Part shown: in pieces, positions 28,903-36,220 of the stretch
Layout: each line of letters begins with the position of its first letter
Position numbering within the stretch: position 1 is the first letter of the stretch
Assembly: GCA_034666985.1 (NCBI GenBank)
Contig: JAXDKS010000068.1
Span: forward strand, 62,001 to 126,000
DNA from: DATARR01 sp034666985
GTDB taxonomy: Bacteria; Acidobacteriota; Thermoanaerobaculia; Multivoradales; UBA5704
DNA length: 64,000 nucleotides
Reading direction: 5' to 3'
Made by a program: the position numbers and the translations under genes
Notes under the pieces: generated by a model
What the model saw: only the letters and a program-made list of their open reading frames with translations
What the model was told of the DNA's origin: nothing
Database searches by the model: none

Positions 28903-30000
28903 ATGATTCCCTTCAACGATCTGAAACCCGTCCATGCCCTGCTGGCTGGGGAGCTGGAAGCGGCGGCGAAGCGGGTGTTGCACAGCGGTTGGTACATCCT
29001 CGGCCCGGAGCTCGAGGCCTTCGAACAGGCCTTTGCCGCGTATCACGGTGTGGCTCACGCGGTGGGGGTTGCCAACGGCACTGACGCGCTCGAGCTGGCC
29101 CTGCGGGCGCTGGGGATCGGCCAGGGCGACGAGGTGATCACCGTGGCCCATACGGCGGTGGCCACGGTCTGCGCGGTGGAGCGTGCCGGCGCCACGCCCG
29201 TGCTCGTCGACGTCGACGAGACGACCTGCACCCTGAATCCCGCCGCAGCAGAGGCCGCGATCACGAGCCGCACCCGGGCGATCCTCCCCGTTCACCTGTA
29301 CGGCCATCCCGCGGACATGACGGCCCTGGCGGGCCTCGCCGCCCGGCACGGCCTCGCCCTGGTCGAGGACTGTGCCCAGAGCCATGGCGCGCGGGTCGGG
29401 GACAGGATCGTCGGCACGATCGGCCGCCTGGGCGCCTTCAGCTTCTATCCCACCAAGAACCTGGGGGCGTACGGCGACGGCGGCGCGGTCATCACCGACG
29501 AAGCCGGTCTCGCCGGACAGCTCCGGCGCCTGCGCAACTACGGCCAGGAAGACCGGTATTACCATGTGGAGCGAGGGCAGAACAGCCGGCTGGACGAGAT
29601 GCAGGCCGCGCTGCTGCGGGTCAAGCTGGCGCACCTCGACGGCCACAACGCCATCCGGCGCCGGCTGGCCGGGGAGTACTCGCGGCGGCTCACCGGCGTG
29701 ATCACCCCGGTCTGCCGGCCTGGGGTAGATCCCGTGTTCCACCTCTACGTGGTGCGCCACGGCCAGCGGGACCTGCTGATGGGCTCGCTCAAGGAAAGGG
29801 GAGTCGGCACTCTGATCCACTACCCGATTCCCATCCATCTCCAGGAGGGCTACCGCGACCTCGGGTACGCTCCGGGCTCCCTGCCGGTGACCGAGCGGAT
29901 CGCGCGCGAGATCCTCTCCCTGCCGCTCTACGTCGGCCTCACTCCCGAAACCGTGGGCTCGATCGCGGACTCCGTGAGCGAATGTGCCCGCCTTCTCTGA
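28903..30000 (+). CDS. DegT/DnrJ/EryC1/StrS sugar aminotransferase
   Basis: This is a 365-residue PLP-dependent sugar-nucleotide transaminase. It begins MIPFNDLKP and has GTDAL (59-63), EDCAQSHGA with D156 for the cofactor ring, and K185 in FYPTKNLGAYGDGG as the Schiff-base lysine. The pattern fits enzymes aminating C3 of a dTDP-3-keto-6-deoxyhexose (FdtB/QdtB type). This would match the WxcM/FdtA-type isomerase and NeuD-type acetyltransferase found downstream, giving a 3-acylamido-3,6-dideoxyhexose. A TTG nine codons earlier is an alternative start, but the conserved family start is 28903. Confidence 0.9.
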   Translation: MIPFNDLKPVHALLAGELEAAAKRVLHSGWYILGPELEAFEQAFAAYHGVAHAVGVANGTDALELALRALGIGQGDEVITVAHTAVATVCAVERAGATPVLVDVDETTCTLNPAAAEAAITSRTRAILPVHLYGHPADMTALAGLAARHGLALVEDCAQSHGARVGDRIVGTIGRLGAFSFYPTKNLGAYGDGGAVITDEAGLAGQLRRLRNYGQEDRYYHVERGQNSRLDEMQAALLRVKLAHLDGHNAIRRRLAGEYSRRLTGVITPVCRPGVDPVFHLYVVRHGQRDLLMGSLKERGVGTLIHYPIPIHLQEGYRDLGYAPGSLPVTERIAREILSLPLYVGLTPETVGSIADSVSECARLL

Positions 30001-30007
30001 CCAGCCG

Positions 30008-30757
30008 ATGGATCCGAACCGGTTCGCGGACCTGACCTACGAAGGCTTCCGGGAGCTCGCCCGCGACCCGTCGCTGAGCCCCCACGAGAAGGTGGGGTTT
30101 CCCGACTCCTACCGCGCCGGCAGGGAGGAGGCGATCCTGCGCGACGTCCGGGCCAAGCTCTCGAACCTCGAGCTGGCCGGCCGCCGGGTGCTCGACGTCG
30201 GACCGGGTTGCGGCGGCGTGGCCCGCGAGATCCTCGCCCTGTGCCGTGAGAGGGGACACGCCCTGACGCTGGTCGACTCCGCGGAGATGCTGGCCCTCCT
30301 GCCTGACGAGCCCTTCGCCACGAAGCTGCCGGGCCGCTTCCCGGAGGAGTGTCCGGAGCTCCTGGCCGCGCACCGCGGTGGCTTCGACGTCATCCTGGTC
30401 TACAGCGTCATCCAGTACGTGTTCCGCGAGAGCAACGTCTTCGCCTTCTTCGACGCCTGTCTGGAGCTGCTGGCCGACGGCGGCCAGTTGCTGGTCGGCG
30501 ACATTCCCAATCAATCGATGCGCAAGCGCTTCTTCAGCTCCGCGCAGGGCGTGCGCTTTCACCAGGAGTTCACCGGCACCGGCGAGGTACCCTCTGTCGC
30601 CCACAACACCCTCGAGCCTGGCCGCATCGACGACGCGGCGCTCCTGGGCTTGGTCCTGCGCGCCCGGTCGGCGGGCTACGACGCCTTCCTCCTGCCGCAG
30701 ACCGCCGACCTGCCGATGGCGAACCGGCGCGAAGACCTGCTGGTCAGGAAGCCCTGA
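30008..30757 (+). CDS. Class I SAM-dependent methyltransferase
   Basis: This is a 249-residue protein. Motif I is VLDVGPGCGGVARE and the acidic ribose-binding loop is LTLVDSAEML. It ends shortly before the acetyltransferase gene and begins eight bases after the sugar aminotransferase, so all three are likely one operon. Context suggests N- or O-methylation of a deoxyamino sugar or its carrier, but the sequence itself does not identify the substrate. A GTG at 29984 inside the aminotransferase gene is an alternative start. Confidence 0.82.
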   Translation: MDPNRFADLTYEGFRELARDPSLSPHEKVGFPDSYRAGREEAILRDVRAKLSNLELAGRRVLDVGPGCGGVAREILALCRERGHALTLVDSAEMLALLPDEPFATKLPGRFPEECPELLAAHRGGFDVILVYSVIQYVFRESNVFAFFDACLELLADGGQLLVGDIPNQSMRKRFFSSAQGVRFHQEFTGTGEVPSVAHNTLEPGRIDDAALLGLVLRARSAGYDAFLLPQTADLPMANRREDLLVRKP

Positions 30758-30764
30758 GGTCCCC

Positions 30765-31421
30765 ATGATCAAAGACAAGAAGCTCGTCCTCGTCGGCGAC
30801 AGCGCCTTCGCGGAGATCGCCTACGAGTACTTCACCCACGACTCCGGGTACGAGGTCGTGGCTTTCGCCGTCGAGCGGGAGTACCTGCGGCGCGAGCAGC
30901 TCTTCGGGGTGCCGGTGGTGCCGTTCGAGGAGCTGCCGGAGCGCTTCGCCCCCGGGGAGCACGAGTTCTACGCCGCCCTCGTCTATACCCAGGGCAATGC
31001 CCTGCGCACCCGGCTTTATGAATCCGCCAAGGGAATGGGATACCGGCCGGCTTCTTATGTAAGCCCGCGAGCCTTCGTCTGGCGGAATGTCAAGCTTGGC
31101 GAGCATTGCTTCATCTTCGAGGACAACGTGATTCAGCCTTTCGTCACGATCGGCGACAACGTGGTTTTGTGGAGTGGCAATCACATCGGCCACCACTCGA
31201 CGATCGGCGACCACTGTTTCGTCTCGTCGCATGTCGTGGTCTCCGGTTTCGTCGAGGTCGGGCATTCGTGTTTTCTGGGAGTCAACACGACGGTCGCCAA
31301 TAACATCAAGATTGGAAACTGCTGCACGATGGGAGCTGGAGCGCTGATCCTGGGTGACGTGGCAGACGGCGAAACGGCCGTGGGAATCTGGAAGAAACGG
31401 CGGCCGGCCATGCTAGAATAG
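30765..31421 (+). CDS. NeuD/PglD-type left-handed beta-helix acetyltransferase
   Basis: This is a 218-residue protein. Residues 1-85 form a small Rossmann-like domain (KLVLVGDSAFAEIAYEYF), and residues about 95-205 form a left-handed beta-helix of hexapeptide repeats (VKLGEHCFI, VTIGDNVVL, STIGDHCFV, VEVGHSCFL). The domain pair is that of PglD/NeuD-type sugar N- or O-acetyltransferases, with acetyl-CoA as donor. The His in NHIGHHSTIG is a candidate catalytic base. Following an aminotransferase, it probably acylates the new amino group. A formyl or longer acyl donor cannot be excluded. Confidence 0.85.
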   Translation: MIKDKKLVLVGDSAFAEIAYEYFTHDSGYEVVAFAVEREYLRREQLFGVPVVPFEELPERFAPGEHEFYAALVYTQGNALRTRLYESAKGMGYRPASYVSPRAFVWRNVKLGEHCFIFEDNVIQPFVTIGDNVVLWSGNHIGHHSTIGDHCFVSSHVVVSGFVEVGHSCFLGVNTTVANNIKIGNCCTMGAGALILGDVADGETAVGIWKKRRPAMLE

Positions 31422-31547
31422 TGAGCAGCCGTTTCCCAGGTCTGTAACGAAAGGGCTTGTTCGCCGCCTATGCTCCTAGTTGAGTATCCGGCAGCGAAAC
31501 CGGTTAGCAAGCTCGAACCAAAGACTGTTCTACAGGAGGAATCTCTC

Positions 31548-32453
31548 ATGAAGCTGATCAGCGCCGTCCTGACGTCTGTCGTCCTCACCGTCCTGCTGGC
31601 CGCGCCAGCCGCCCACGCTCAGGCTACCCGCACCTGGGTCTCCGGCGTCGGCGACGATGTCAACCCGTGCAGCCGCACCGCCCCTTGCAAGACCTTCGCG
31701 GGCGCTATCTCGAAGACCGCGGCGGGCGGTGAGATCTCCGTCCTCGATCCGGGAGGCTTCGGCGTCGTCACCATCACCAAGGCCATCACCATCAACGGCG
31801 ACGGCACGCTCGCCGGCATCCTCTCCGCAGGCACCAACGGAGTCATCGTCAACGCCGGCGTCAATGACGTCGTCACACTCCGCAACATTTCGATCAACGG
31901 CATCGGCACCGGCATCAACGGCATCCGCTATCTCGCCGGCAAGAGCCTCGTCGTCGACAACGTCACCATCAGCGGGTTCACCACCCGCGGCATCGACGTG
32001 TCCCTGACCGCCGCCGGGACTCTGTATGTCAAGGACACCCACATCAACAGAGGTGCTACCGGCGTCTTCGTCAGCACGACCAGTGCCTCTGTCCTCGCCG
32101 TGTTGGACCATGTCACCCTCGAAGGTCTGACCACCGGAGTCGATGCCGCCGCGAACGGCCGCGTCACCATCAGCAACTCGGTCCTCTCCAACAACGCCGC
32201 GAACGGTATGATCGCCAGCGTGGGGAGCGCGATCATCAACGCGGATGGCAACGAGATGGCGTTCAACAATACGGCCGGTGTCAACTGCGGAGCCAGCGGC
32301 GCCGCGATCCGCCTCGCCAACAACGGGATCTACAACAACTCCTCCGGTATCACGATCGCTGCCGGTTGCACCGTCAACTCGGCCGGCAACAACCGCGACT
32401 TCGGCAACTCGGGCACGACGAATCCCAACGGCGGCGCGGTCGTCGTTCACTAG
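31548..32453 (+). CDS. Exported right-handed beta-helix protein
   Basis: This is a 301-residue protein with signal peptide 1-24 (ending AHAQ). AGGAGGA lies eight bases before the ATG, the strongest ribosome site in this region. After a short N-terminal segment with two Cys (NPCSRTAPCKTF), the chain is made of short beta-strand repeats rich in Asn, Thr, Gly and Val, as in pectate-lyase-like parallel beta-helices. No catalytic residues are recognisable. Composition differs from the flanking sugar genes, with more Asn and Thr. It may be a cell-surface or matrix protein placed in the glycan locus, or a polysaccharide-binding partner. A 126-base gap upstream could hold its own promoter. Confidence 0.82.
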   Translation: MKLISAVLTSVVLTVLLAAPAAHAQATRTWVSGVGDDVNPCSRTAPCKTFAGAISKTAAGGEISVLDPGGFGVVTITKAITINGDGTLAGILSAGTNGVIVNAGVNDVVTLRNISINGIGTGINGIRYLAGKSLVVDNVTISGFTTRGIDVSLTAAGTLYVKDTHINRGATGVFVSTTSASVLAVLDHVTLEGLTTGVDAAANGRVTISNSVLSNNAANGMIASVGSAIINADGNEMAFNNTAGVNCGASGAAIRLANNGIYNNSSGITIAAGCTVNSAGNNRDFGNSGTTNPNGGAVVVH

Positions 32454-32467
32454 CTTCACGGACCCCA

Positions 32468-32507
32468 CCCGCGCGGTGAGCTTCCTCGACGGGGGCTCCC
32501 GCGCGGG
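32468..32507. terminator. Long hairpin between convergent genes
   Basis: CCCGCGCGG (32468-32476) pairs with CCGCGCGGG (32499-32507), and GAGC/GCTC extends the stem after a one-base bulge. No T-run follows on either side. It lies just after the beta-helix gene and before the end of the convergent propeller gene, so a bidirectional end-of-transcript role is likely. Confidence 0.5.
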
Positions 32508-32513
32508 CGCTGT

Positions 32514-33437
32514 TCAGGATTCCAGCACGGCGTAGCCGAAGCCGCTCGCGCCACGCCGGTTGCCGTTGTAGAACATGAGACGGCGTCCGGCCACGTCCGC
32601 CACGCAGGGGTAGCAGACCATCTCCGAATCCCATCCCGTTTCGGACTTGTAGATTCCCACCAACGCGTCTTTCCTTTCCCAGCTCAGCCCGTCCGTCGAC
32701 TCCGCGTAGCCCATGGCATAGGGCTCGCCGAACCCTCTGCGCGAATACCACATCTTGTACAGGCCTTGCTCATGGAGGACGCACGGGCGCCCCACGGCGT
32801 ATTCGTCCTCGCCGTCGGGCTCGATGCAAACCTGATCGTGGCTCTGCCAATCGATGCCGTCGCGCGAGGCGGCATACCGGATGTTGCACTGATAATGAAG
32901 GCCGCCATGCCTTTCAGACCAGCCTACGCAGGACACGTACCACATCTTGAGGAGATCGCCGTCGCCGATCACCCAGGGGGCAGCCCGAATGAACGGATCG
33001 CCGGCGATCCGGTCGAGAACCGGCACGCGCGAATGCTTTTTGAACCGCTCGTCAGGGCCTTCCACGGCAAGGCCCGTGAAGAGCAGGTAGGGCGCCCGCA
33101 CCGTGCGTTGGAAGCCGTGGTAGTACATGGACTTCGAGCCCTTGAAAGGGGTGATGCTGGATATGACGGTGCCACAGTCGTCGAAGGCTCCCAGCTCGCC
33201 GAGGTCCAGCACGGGCTCGGGGGAGACGGCGAGCACCCGCGCGGGGTCAGTGGGATCCAGGTCGACGTAGCCGATCCTGCCGTAGTTGTTTTCATCGAGG
33301 CCCGTGAAGTAGACGCGGAGGACGTCATCCACCGTCGGGTCGACCGTTGGCAGGTGGGCGTGACTGCGTGCCCACCACAGGTCTCCGCTCGGCGCGTAGA
33401 CGAGCCCTTTCTTGTGCCATTGCATGGTGGGCGGCAT
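32514..33437 (-). CDS. Five-bladed beta-propeller protein, GH43/GH32-like
   Basis: This is a 307-residue protein without signal peptide or membrane helix. Repeating blades contain patterns such as RVYFTGLDENNYGRIGYVDLD, LLKMWYVSCVGW, YKMWYSRRGFG and LMFYNGNRRG, seen in GH43/GH32/GH130-like propellers that occur within surface-polysaccharide loci. The three acidic catalytic residues cannot be assigned with confidence. It could be a glycosidase-fold transferase or a binding protein acting in glycan assembly. A second Met four codons in (33425) is an equally plausible start. Confidence 0.72.
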   Translation of the reverse strand: MPPTMQWHKKGLVYAPSGDLWWARSHAHLPTVDPTVDDVLRVYFTGLDENNYGRIGYVDLDPTDPARVLAVSPEPVLDLGELGAFDDCGTVISSITPFKGSKSMYYHGFQRTVRAPYLLFTGLAVEGPDERFKKHSRVPVLDRIAGDPFIRAAPWVIGDGDLLKMWYVSCVGWSERHGGLHYQCNIRYAASRDGIDWQSHDQVCIEPDGEDEYAVGRPCVLHEQGLYKMWYSRRGFGEPYAMGYAESTDGLSWERKDALVGIYKSETGWDSEMVCYPCVADVAGRRLMFYNGNRRGASGFGYAVLES

Positions 33438-33515
33438 GGTGGCGCACAGCGCGCGGCGGAGTCAAGCTGATGATATGCTACGCGCGTTCACGACGCAGCA
33501 GGGGAGCGCTACACG

Positions 33516-34463
33516 ATGAGAGTCGAGCGGTTCACGGCTGCTGTCCGCGGCCTCTGGGATGAGCTCGTCCACAACAGCAGGAACGGCACGTTCCTCTTCC
33601 TCCGCGACTATATGGAGTACCATCAGGACCGGTTCGAGGACCACTCGCTGCTCATCCATGACGAAGAGGGCCAGCCGGTCGCGCTGCTGCCGGCGAACCG
33701 GCGGGGCGAAGTCCTGGAGAGCCATGGCGGCCTGACCTACGGCGGGGTCATCTCCGATGCCGGCCTGACCGCGCCGAAGATGCTGGAGGTCTTCGACGCC
33801 CTGCTCGAATACCTGCGGCAGGAGTCCTTCACCCTCCTCCGGTACCGCGCCGTGCCCCACATCTACCATCGGGTGCCGGCGGAGGAGGACCTCTTCGCCC
33901 TGACCCGCAACGGTGCGCGCGTCGTCCGCCGGGCGACGCTGTCCGTCATCGACTCTCGCCATCCAGTCGCGGCGCAGAGCCGCCGGGGGCGCGGGGTGCG
34001 CAAGGCGCGGGCGGCCGGTCTGGCCTGCCGGGAAGCGGACGATCTCGAGGCGTACTGGTCGCTGCTGAGCCTGGTGCTCCGGGAGACCTACGGCGCGAAG
34101 CCCGTGCACTCCCTGGAGGAGATCGTGCTGCTGCGGCGGCGGTTTCCCCGCAACATCCGGCTGTTCGGCTGCTTCCAGGACGAGACCCTGGTGGCGGGCG
34201 TCCTGGTGTACGAGAGCCCGACCGTGGCCCGCGCCCAGTACATCGCCGCCTCGGAGGCCGGCAAGCGGCTCGCCGGGCTCGACCTCCTGTTCGATTTCCT
34301 GCTGCGGGAGGTCTATCCCGACAAGGCGTACTTCGACCTCGGCACGTCGGAATCCGCCGACGGCCGGGACCTGAACCGGGGAGTCCTCGAATTCAAGGAG
34401 AGTCTGGGCGCGCGTACGGTGGTGCAGGACACCTACGAGCTCCCGGTCCCTGCCACCCCCTAG
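33516..34463 (+). CDS. GNAT/FemAB-like acyltransferase
   Basis: This is a 315-residue protein whose layout matches FemAB-like or GNAT proteins of surface-polysaccharide loci: an N-terminal half with FLFLRDYMEYHQDRFEDHSLLI and a C-terminal half with GCFQDETLVAGVLVYES, YIAASEAGKRLAGLDLLFDFLL and YFDLGTSES. The predicted reaction is transfer of an acyl or aminoacyl group, probably to an amino sugar. GGGGAG upstream of the ATG serves as ribosome site. It lies 15 bases before the WxcM-like isomerase gene, in the same operon as the GtrB/GtrA pair. Confidence 0.75.
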   Translation: MRVERFTAAVRGLWDELVHNSRNGTFLFLRDYMEYHQDRFEDHSLLIHDEEGQPVALLPANRRGEVLESHGGLTYGGVISDAGLTAPKMLEVFDALLEYLRQESFTLLRYRAVPHIYHRVPAEEDLFALTRNGARVVRRATLSVIDSRHPVAAQSRRGRGVRKARAAGLACREADDLEAYWSLLSLVLRETYGAKPVHSLEEIVLLRRRFPRNIRLFGCFQDETLVAGVLVYESPTVARAQYIAASEAGKRLAGLDLLFDFLLREVYPDKAYFDLGTSESADGRDLNRGVLEFKESLGARTVVQDTYELPVPATP

Positions 34464-34478
34464 CCCGAGACCGCGCGC

Positions 34479-34892
34479 ATGGCCATCCAGGATTGCCACC
34501 TTGTCGATCTGCCGAAGATCAACGACCAGCGGGGGAACCTGACGTTCATCGAGGGGGAGCGCCACGTCCCGTTTGACATCCGGCGGGTCTTCTACCTCTA
34601 CGACGTGCCCGGCGGCTCTCTGCGCGCGGGGCACGCGCTGAAGAGCTGTCATCAATTCATCATCGCCATCTCCGGCAGCTTCGACGTCGTGCTGGACGAC
34701 GGCTGCGTCCGTCAGAGATTCCACCTCAACCGCTCGCATTACGGCCTCTACGTGACCCCCCTGACCTGGCGGGAGATCGACAACTTCTCCTCCAACTCGG
34801 TCTGCCTGGTGCTGGCCTCGGCGGCCTACAGCGAGAGCGATTACTACCGGGACTACGATAGCTTTCTCGCCGCGACGCGGGAGGGCCGATGA
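34479..34892 (+). CDS. WxcM/FdtA-type sugar 3,4-ketoisomerase (cupin)
   Basis: This is a 137-residue single cupin domain. DQRGNLTFIEGERHVPFDIRRVFYLYDVPG is split into the family blocks LTFIEG, VPF and YLYDVP. GLYVTPLTWREIDNFSS and YSESDYYRDYDSFL complete the match to dTDP-4-keto-6-deoxyglucose 3,4-ketoisomerases. In FdtA the active site has His-Ala-His. Here the block is RAGHALKSCHQ, with Leu at the second His, which may alter or abolish isomerase activity. Paired with the DegT aminotransferase upstream, a Fuc3N- or Qui3N-type sugar is the likely product. The following GT2 starts inside its stop (ATGA). Confidence 0.83.
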   Translation: MAIQDCHLVDLPKINDQRGNLTFIEGERHVPFDIRRVFYLYDVPGGSLRAGHALKSCHQFIIAISGSFDVVLDDGCVRQRFHLNRSHYGLYVTPLTWREIDNFSSNSVCLVLASAAYSESDYYRDYDSFLAATREGR

Positions 34893-35812
34893 GCGTCCTT
34901 TCGGTCGTGGTGCCGGTGTACTACAACGAGCACTCCCTGCCCCTGCTGTTCGATGCCCTGCTGGAGGTCGAGGCGGGGCTGCAGGAGAGGGGGCTCGGGC
35001 TCGAGCTGATCTTCGTCGACGACGGCTCCCGCGACGGCTCGCTGGCCGTGCTGCGCGAGCTCAAGAGGCGGCGGCCCGCGACCAAGGTGGTGAAGCTGAC
35101 CCGGAACTTCGGCGCCGTCCATGCTTCGAAGACGGGATTCCGGTTCGTGACGGGGGAGTGCTTCATGATCCTGGCGGCCGATCTGCAGGATCCGCCGGAG
35201 CTCATCCTCCGGATGGCCGACCTGTGGCGGCAGGGCGCGAAGTTCGTCGTCTGCGTCCGGGAGGACCGCGAGGACTCCTCCGTCTCGGTGCTGTTCTCCC
35301 GGCTCTACTACCGGCTGATCCGCCTGTTCGTCGTCCGCGACTATCCTGCGGAGGGCTACGACGTCGCGCTCATGAGCCGGGAGCTCCTGCCCTACCTGCT
35401 GGACAGCTCCAGGAATGTCAACACGGCGCTGTTCGCCTACTGGCTCGGCTTCGAGCCGGTGAAAATCCGCTACACGCGGCGGAAGCGGCTGCACGGGAAA
35501 TCCCGCTGGACGTTCCTCAAGCGGGTGAAGTTCTTCCTGGACTCGATCCTCGGGTTCTCCATCGTGCCCATCCGACTGATGTCGCTGTTCGGAGCGTTCG
35601 TCTCGCTCGCCAGCTTCGTCTACGGCGCGGTGATCGCGATCAATGCCTTGCGGGGGATCGGCAGCGTGCCCGGCTTCCCGACGCTGATGGTCGTCATCTC
35701 GTTCCTCCTCGGCGTCGTGATCATGATGCTGGGCACGATCGGCGAGTACATCTGGCGGATCTTCGACGAGGTGAGCCGCAAGCCTGAGGCGGTCATTGAC
35801 GAGATCCTCTAG
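34889..35812 (+). CDS. GtrB/ArnC-like polyprenyl-phosphate glycosyltransferase (GT2)
   Basis: This is a 307-residue protein. The N-terminal GT-A domain has VVVPVYYNEHSLP, FVDDGSRDGS and ADLQDPPE as the metal site. Two C-terminal transmembrane helices (about 230-255 and 265-290) anchor it. This is the architecture of GtrB and ArnC, which load glucose or an amino sugar on undecaprenyl phosphate at the cytoplasmic face. The GtrA-like gene that follows overlaps it by 17 bases, as is common for gtrA/gtrB pairs. Confidence 0.88.
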   Translation: MSVLSVVVPVYYNEHSLPLLFDALLEVEAGLQERGLGLELIFVDDGSRDGSLAVLRELKRRRPATKVVKLTRNFGAVHASKTGFRFVTGECFMILAADLQDPPELILRMADLWRQGAKFVVCVREDREDSSVSVLFSRLYYRLIRLFVVRDYPAEGYDVALMSRELLPYLLDSSRNVNTALFAYWLGFEPVKIRYTRRKRLHGKSRWTFLKRVKFFLDSILGFSIVPIRLMSLFGAFVSLASFVYGAVIAINALRGIGSVPGFPTLMVVISFLLGVVIMMLGTIGEYIWRIFDEVSRKPEAVIDEIL

Positions 35813-36209
35813 CCACCAGATCGCGCGCTTCCTGGTGGTGGGGGCGGTGAATACCGGGCTGTCCTATCTCGTCTACCTGGCCCTGCTGCGGTGGGTCTCC
35901 TACCGGTGGGCCTATTCAATCTCCTACGCCACGGGCATCGTTCTCTCCTTCGTCCTCAACTCGCGTTTCGTCTTCCGTGTCCCCCTCCGCTGGCGCCGGC
36001 TGCTGCCGTACCCATCGGTGTACCTGGTGCAGTACCTCCTCGGCCTGTGCGTGGTGTACGTCGGGGTCGAGCTGCTGCGGTGGGACGAGCGGCTGATGCC
36101 GGTCGCCGTCCTCGTGGTGACGGTGCCGGTGAGCTTCGTGCTCACCCGCTGGGTGCTGAGCGGGGCAGACAGGGGAGACGAAGGCGGTCCCTTCGTCCCC
36201 CCCGGGTAG
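35796..36209 (+). CDS. gtrA: GtrA-family membrane protein (polyprenyl-sugar flippase)
   Basis: This is a 137-residue protein with four transmembrane helices and the family start RFLVVGAVNTGLSYLVYLAL. NSRFVFR between helices two and three is also a GtrA hallmark. It is thought to move the lipid-linked sugar made by GtrB across the inner membrane. The start is a TTG inside the preceding gene (17-base overlap). No ATG precedes the conserved domain. The last codons are part of a strong hairpin. Confidence 0.85.
   Translation: MTRSSSHQIARFLVVGAVNTGLSYLVYLALLRWVSYRWAYSISYATGIVLSFVLNSRFVFRVPLRWRRLLPYPSVYLVQYLLGLCVVYVGVELLRWDERLMPVAVLVVTVPVSFVLTRWVLSGADRGDEGGPFVPPG
36172..36201. other. Stem-loop across the end of gtrA
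   Basis: GGGG-A-GACGAAGG (36172-36184), loop CGGTC, CCTTCGTC-CCCC (36190-36201): a nearly perfect 12-bp stem that spans the last gtrA codons, 20 bases before the end of the convergent S74 gene. There is no T-run, so termination is only possible, not clear. Confidence 0.45.
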
Positions 36210-36220
36210 GGCGGCCGCTG

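Noticed and set aside
27193..29838. Extension of the GtrII-like gene to 29838
   Set aside because: The extra part is antisense to the DegT aminotransferase, which has clear PLP motifs.
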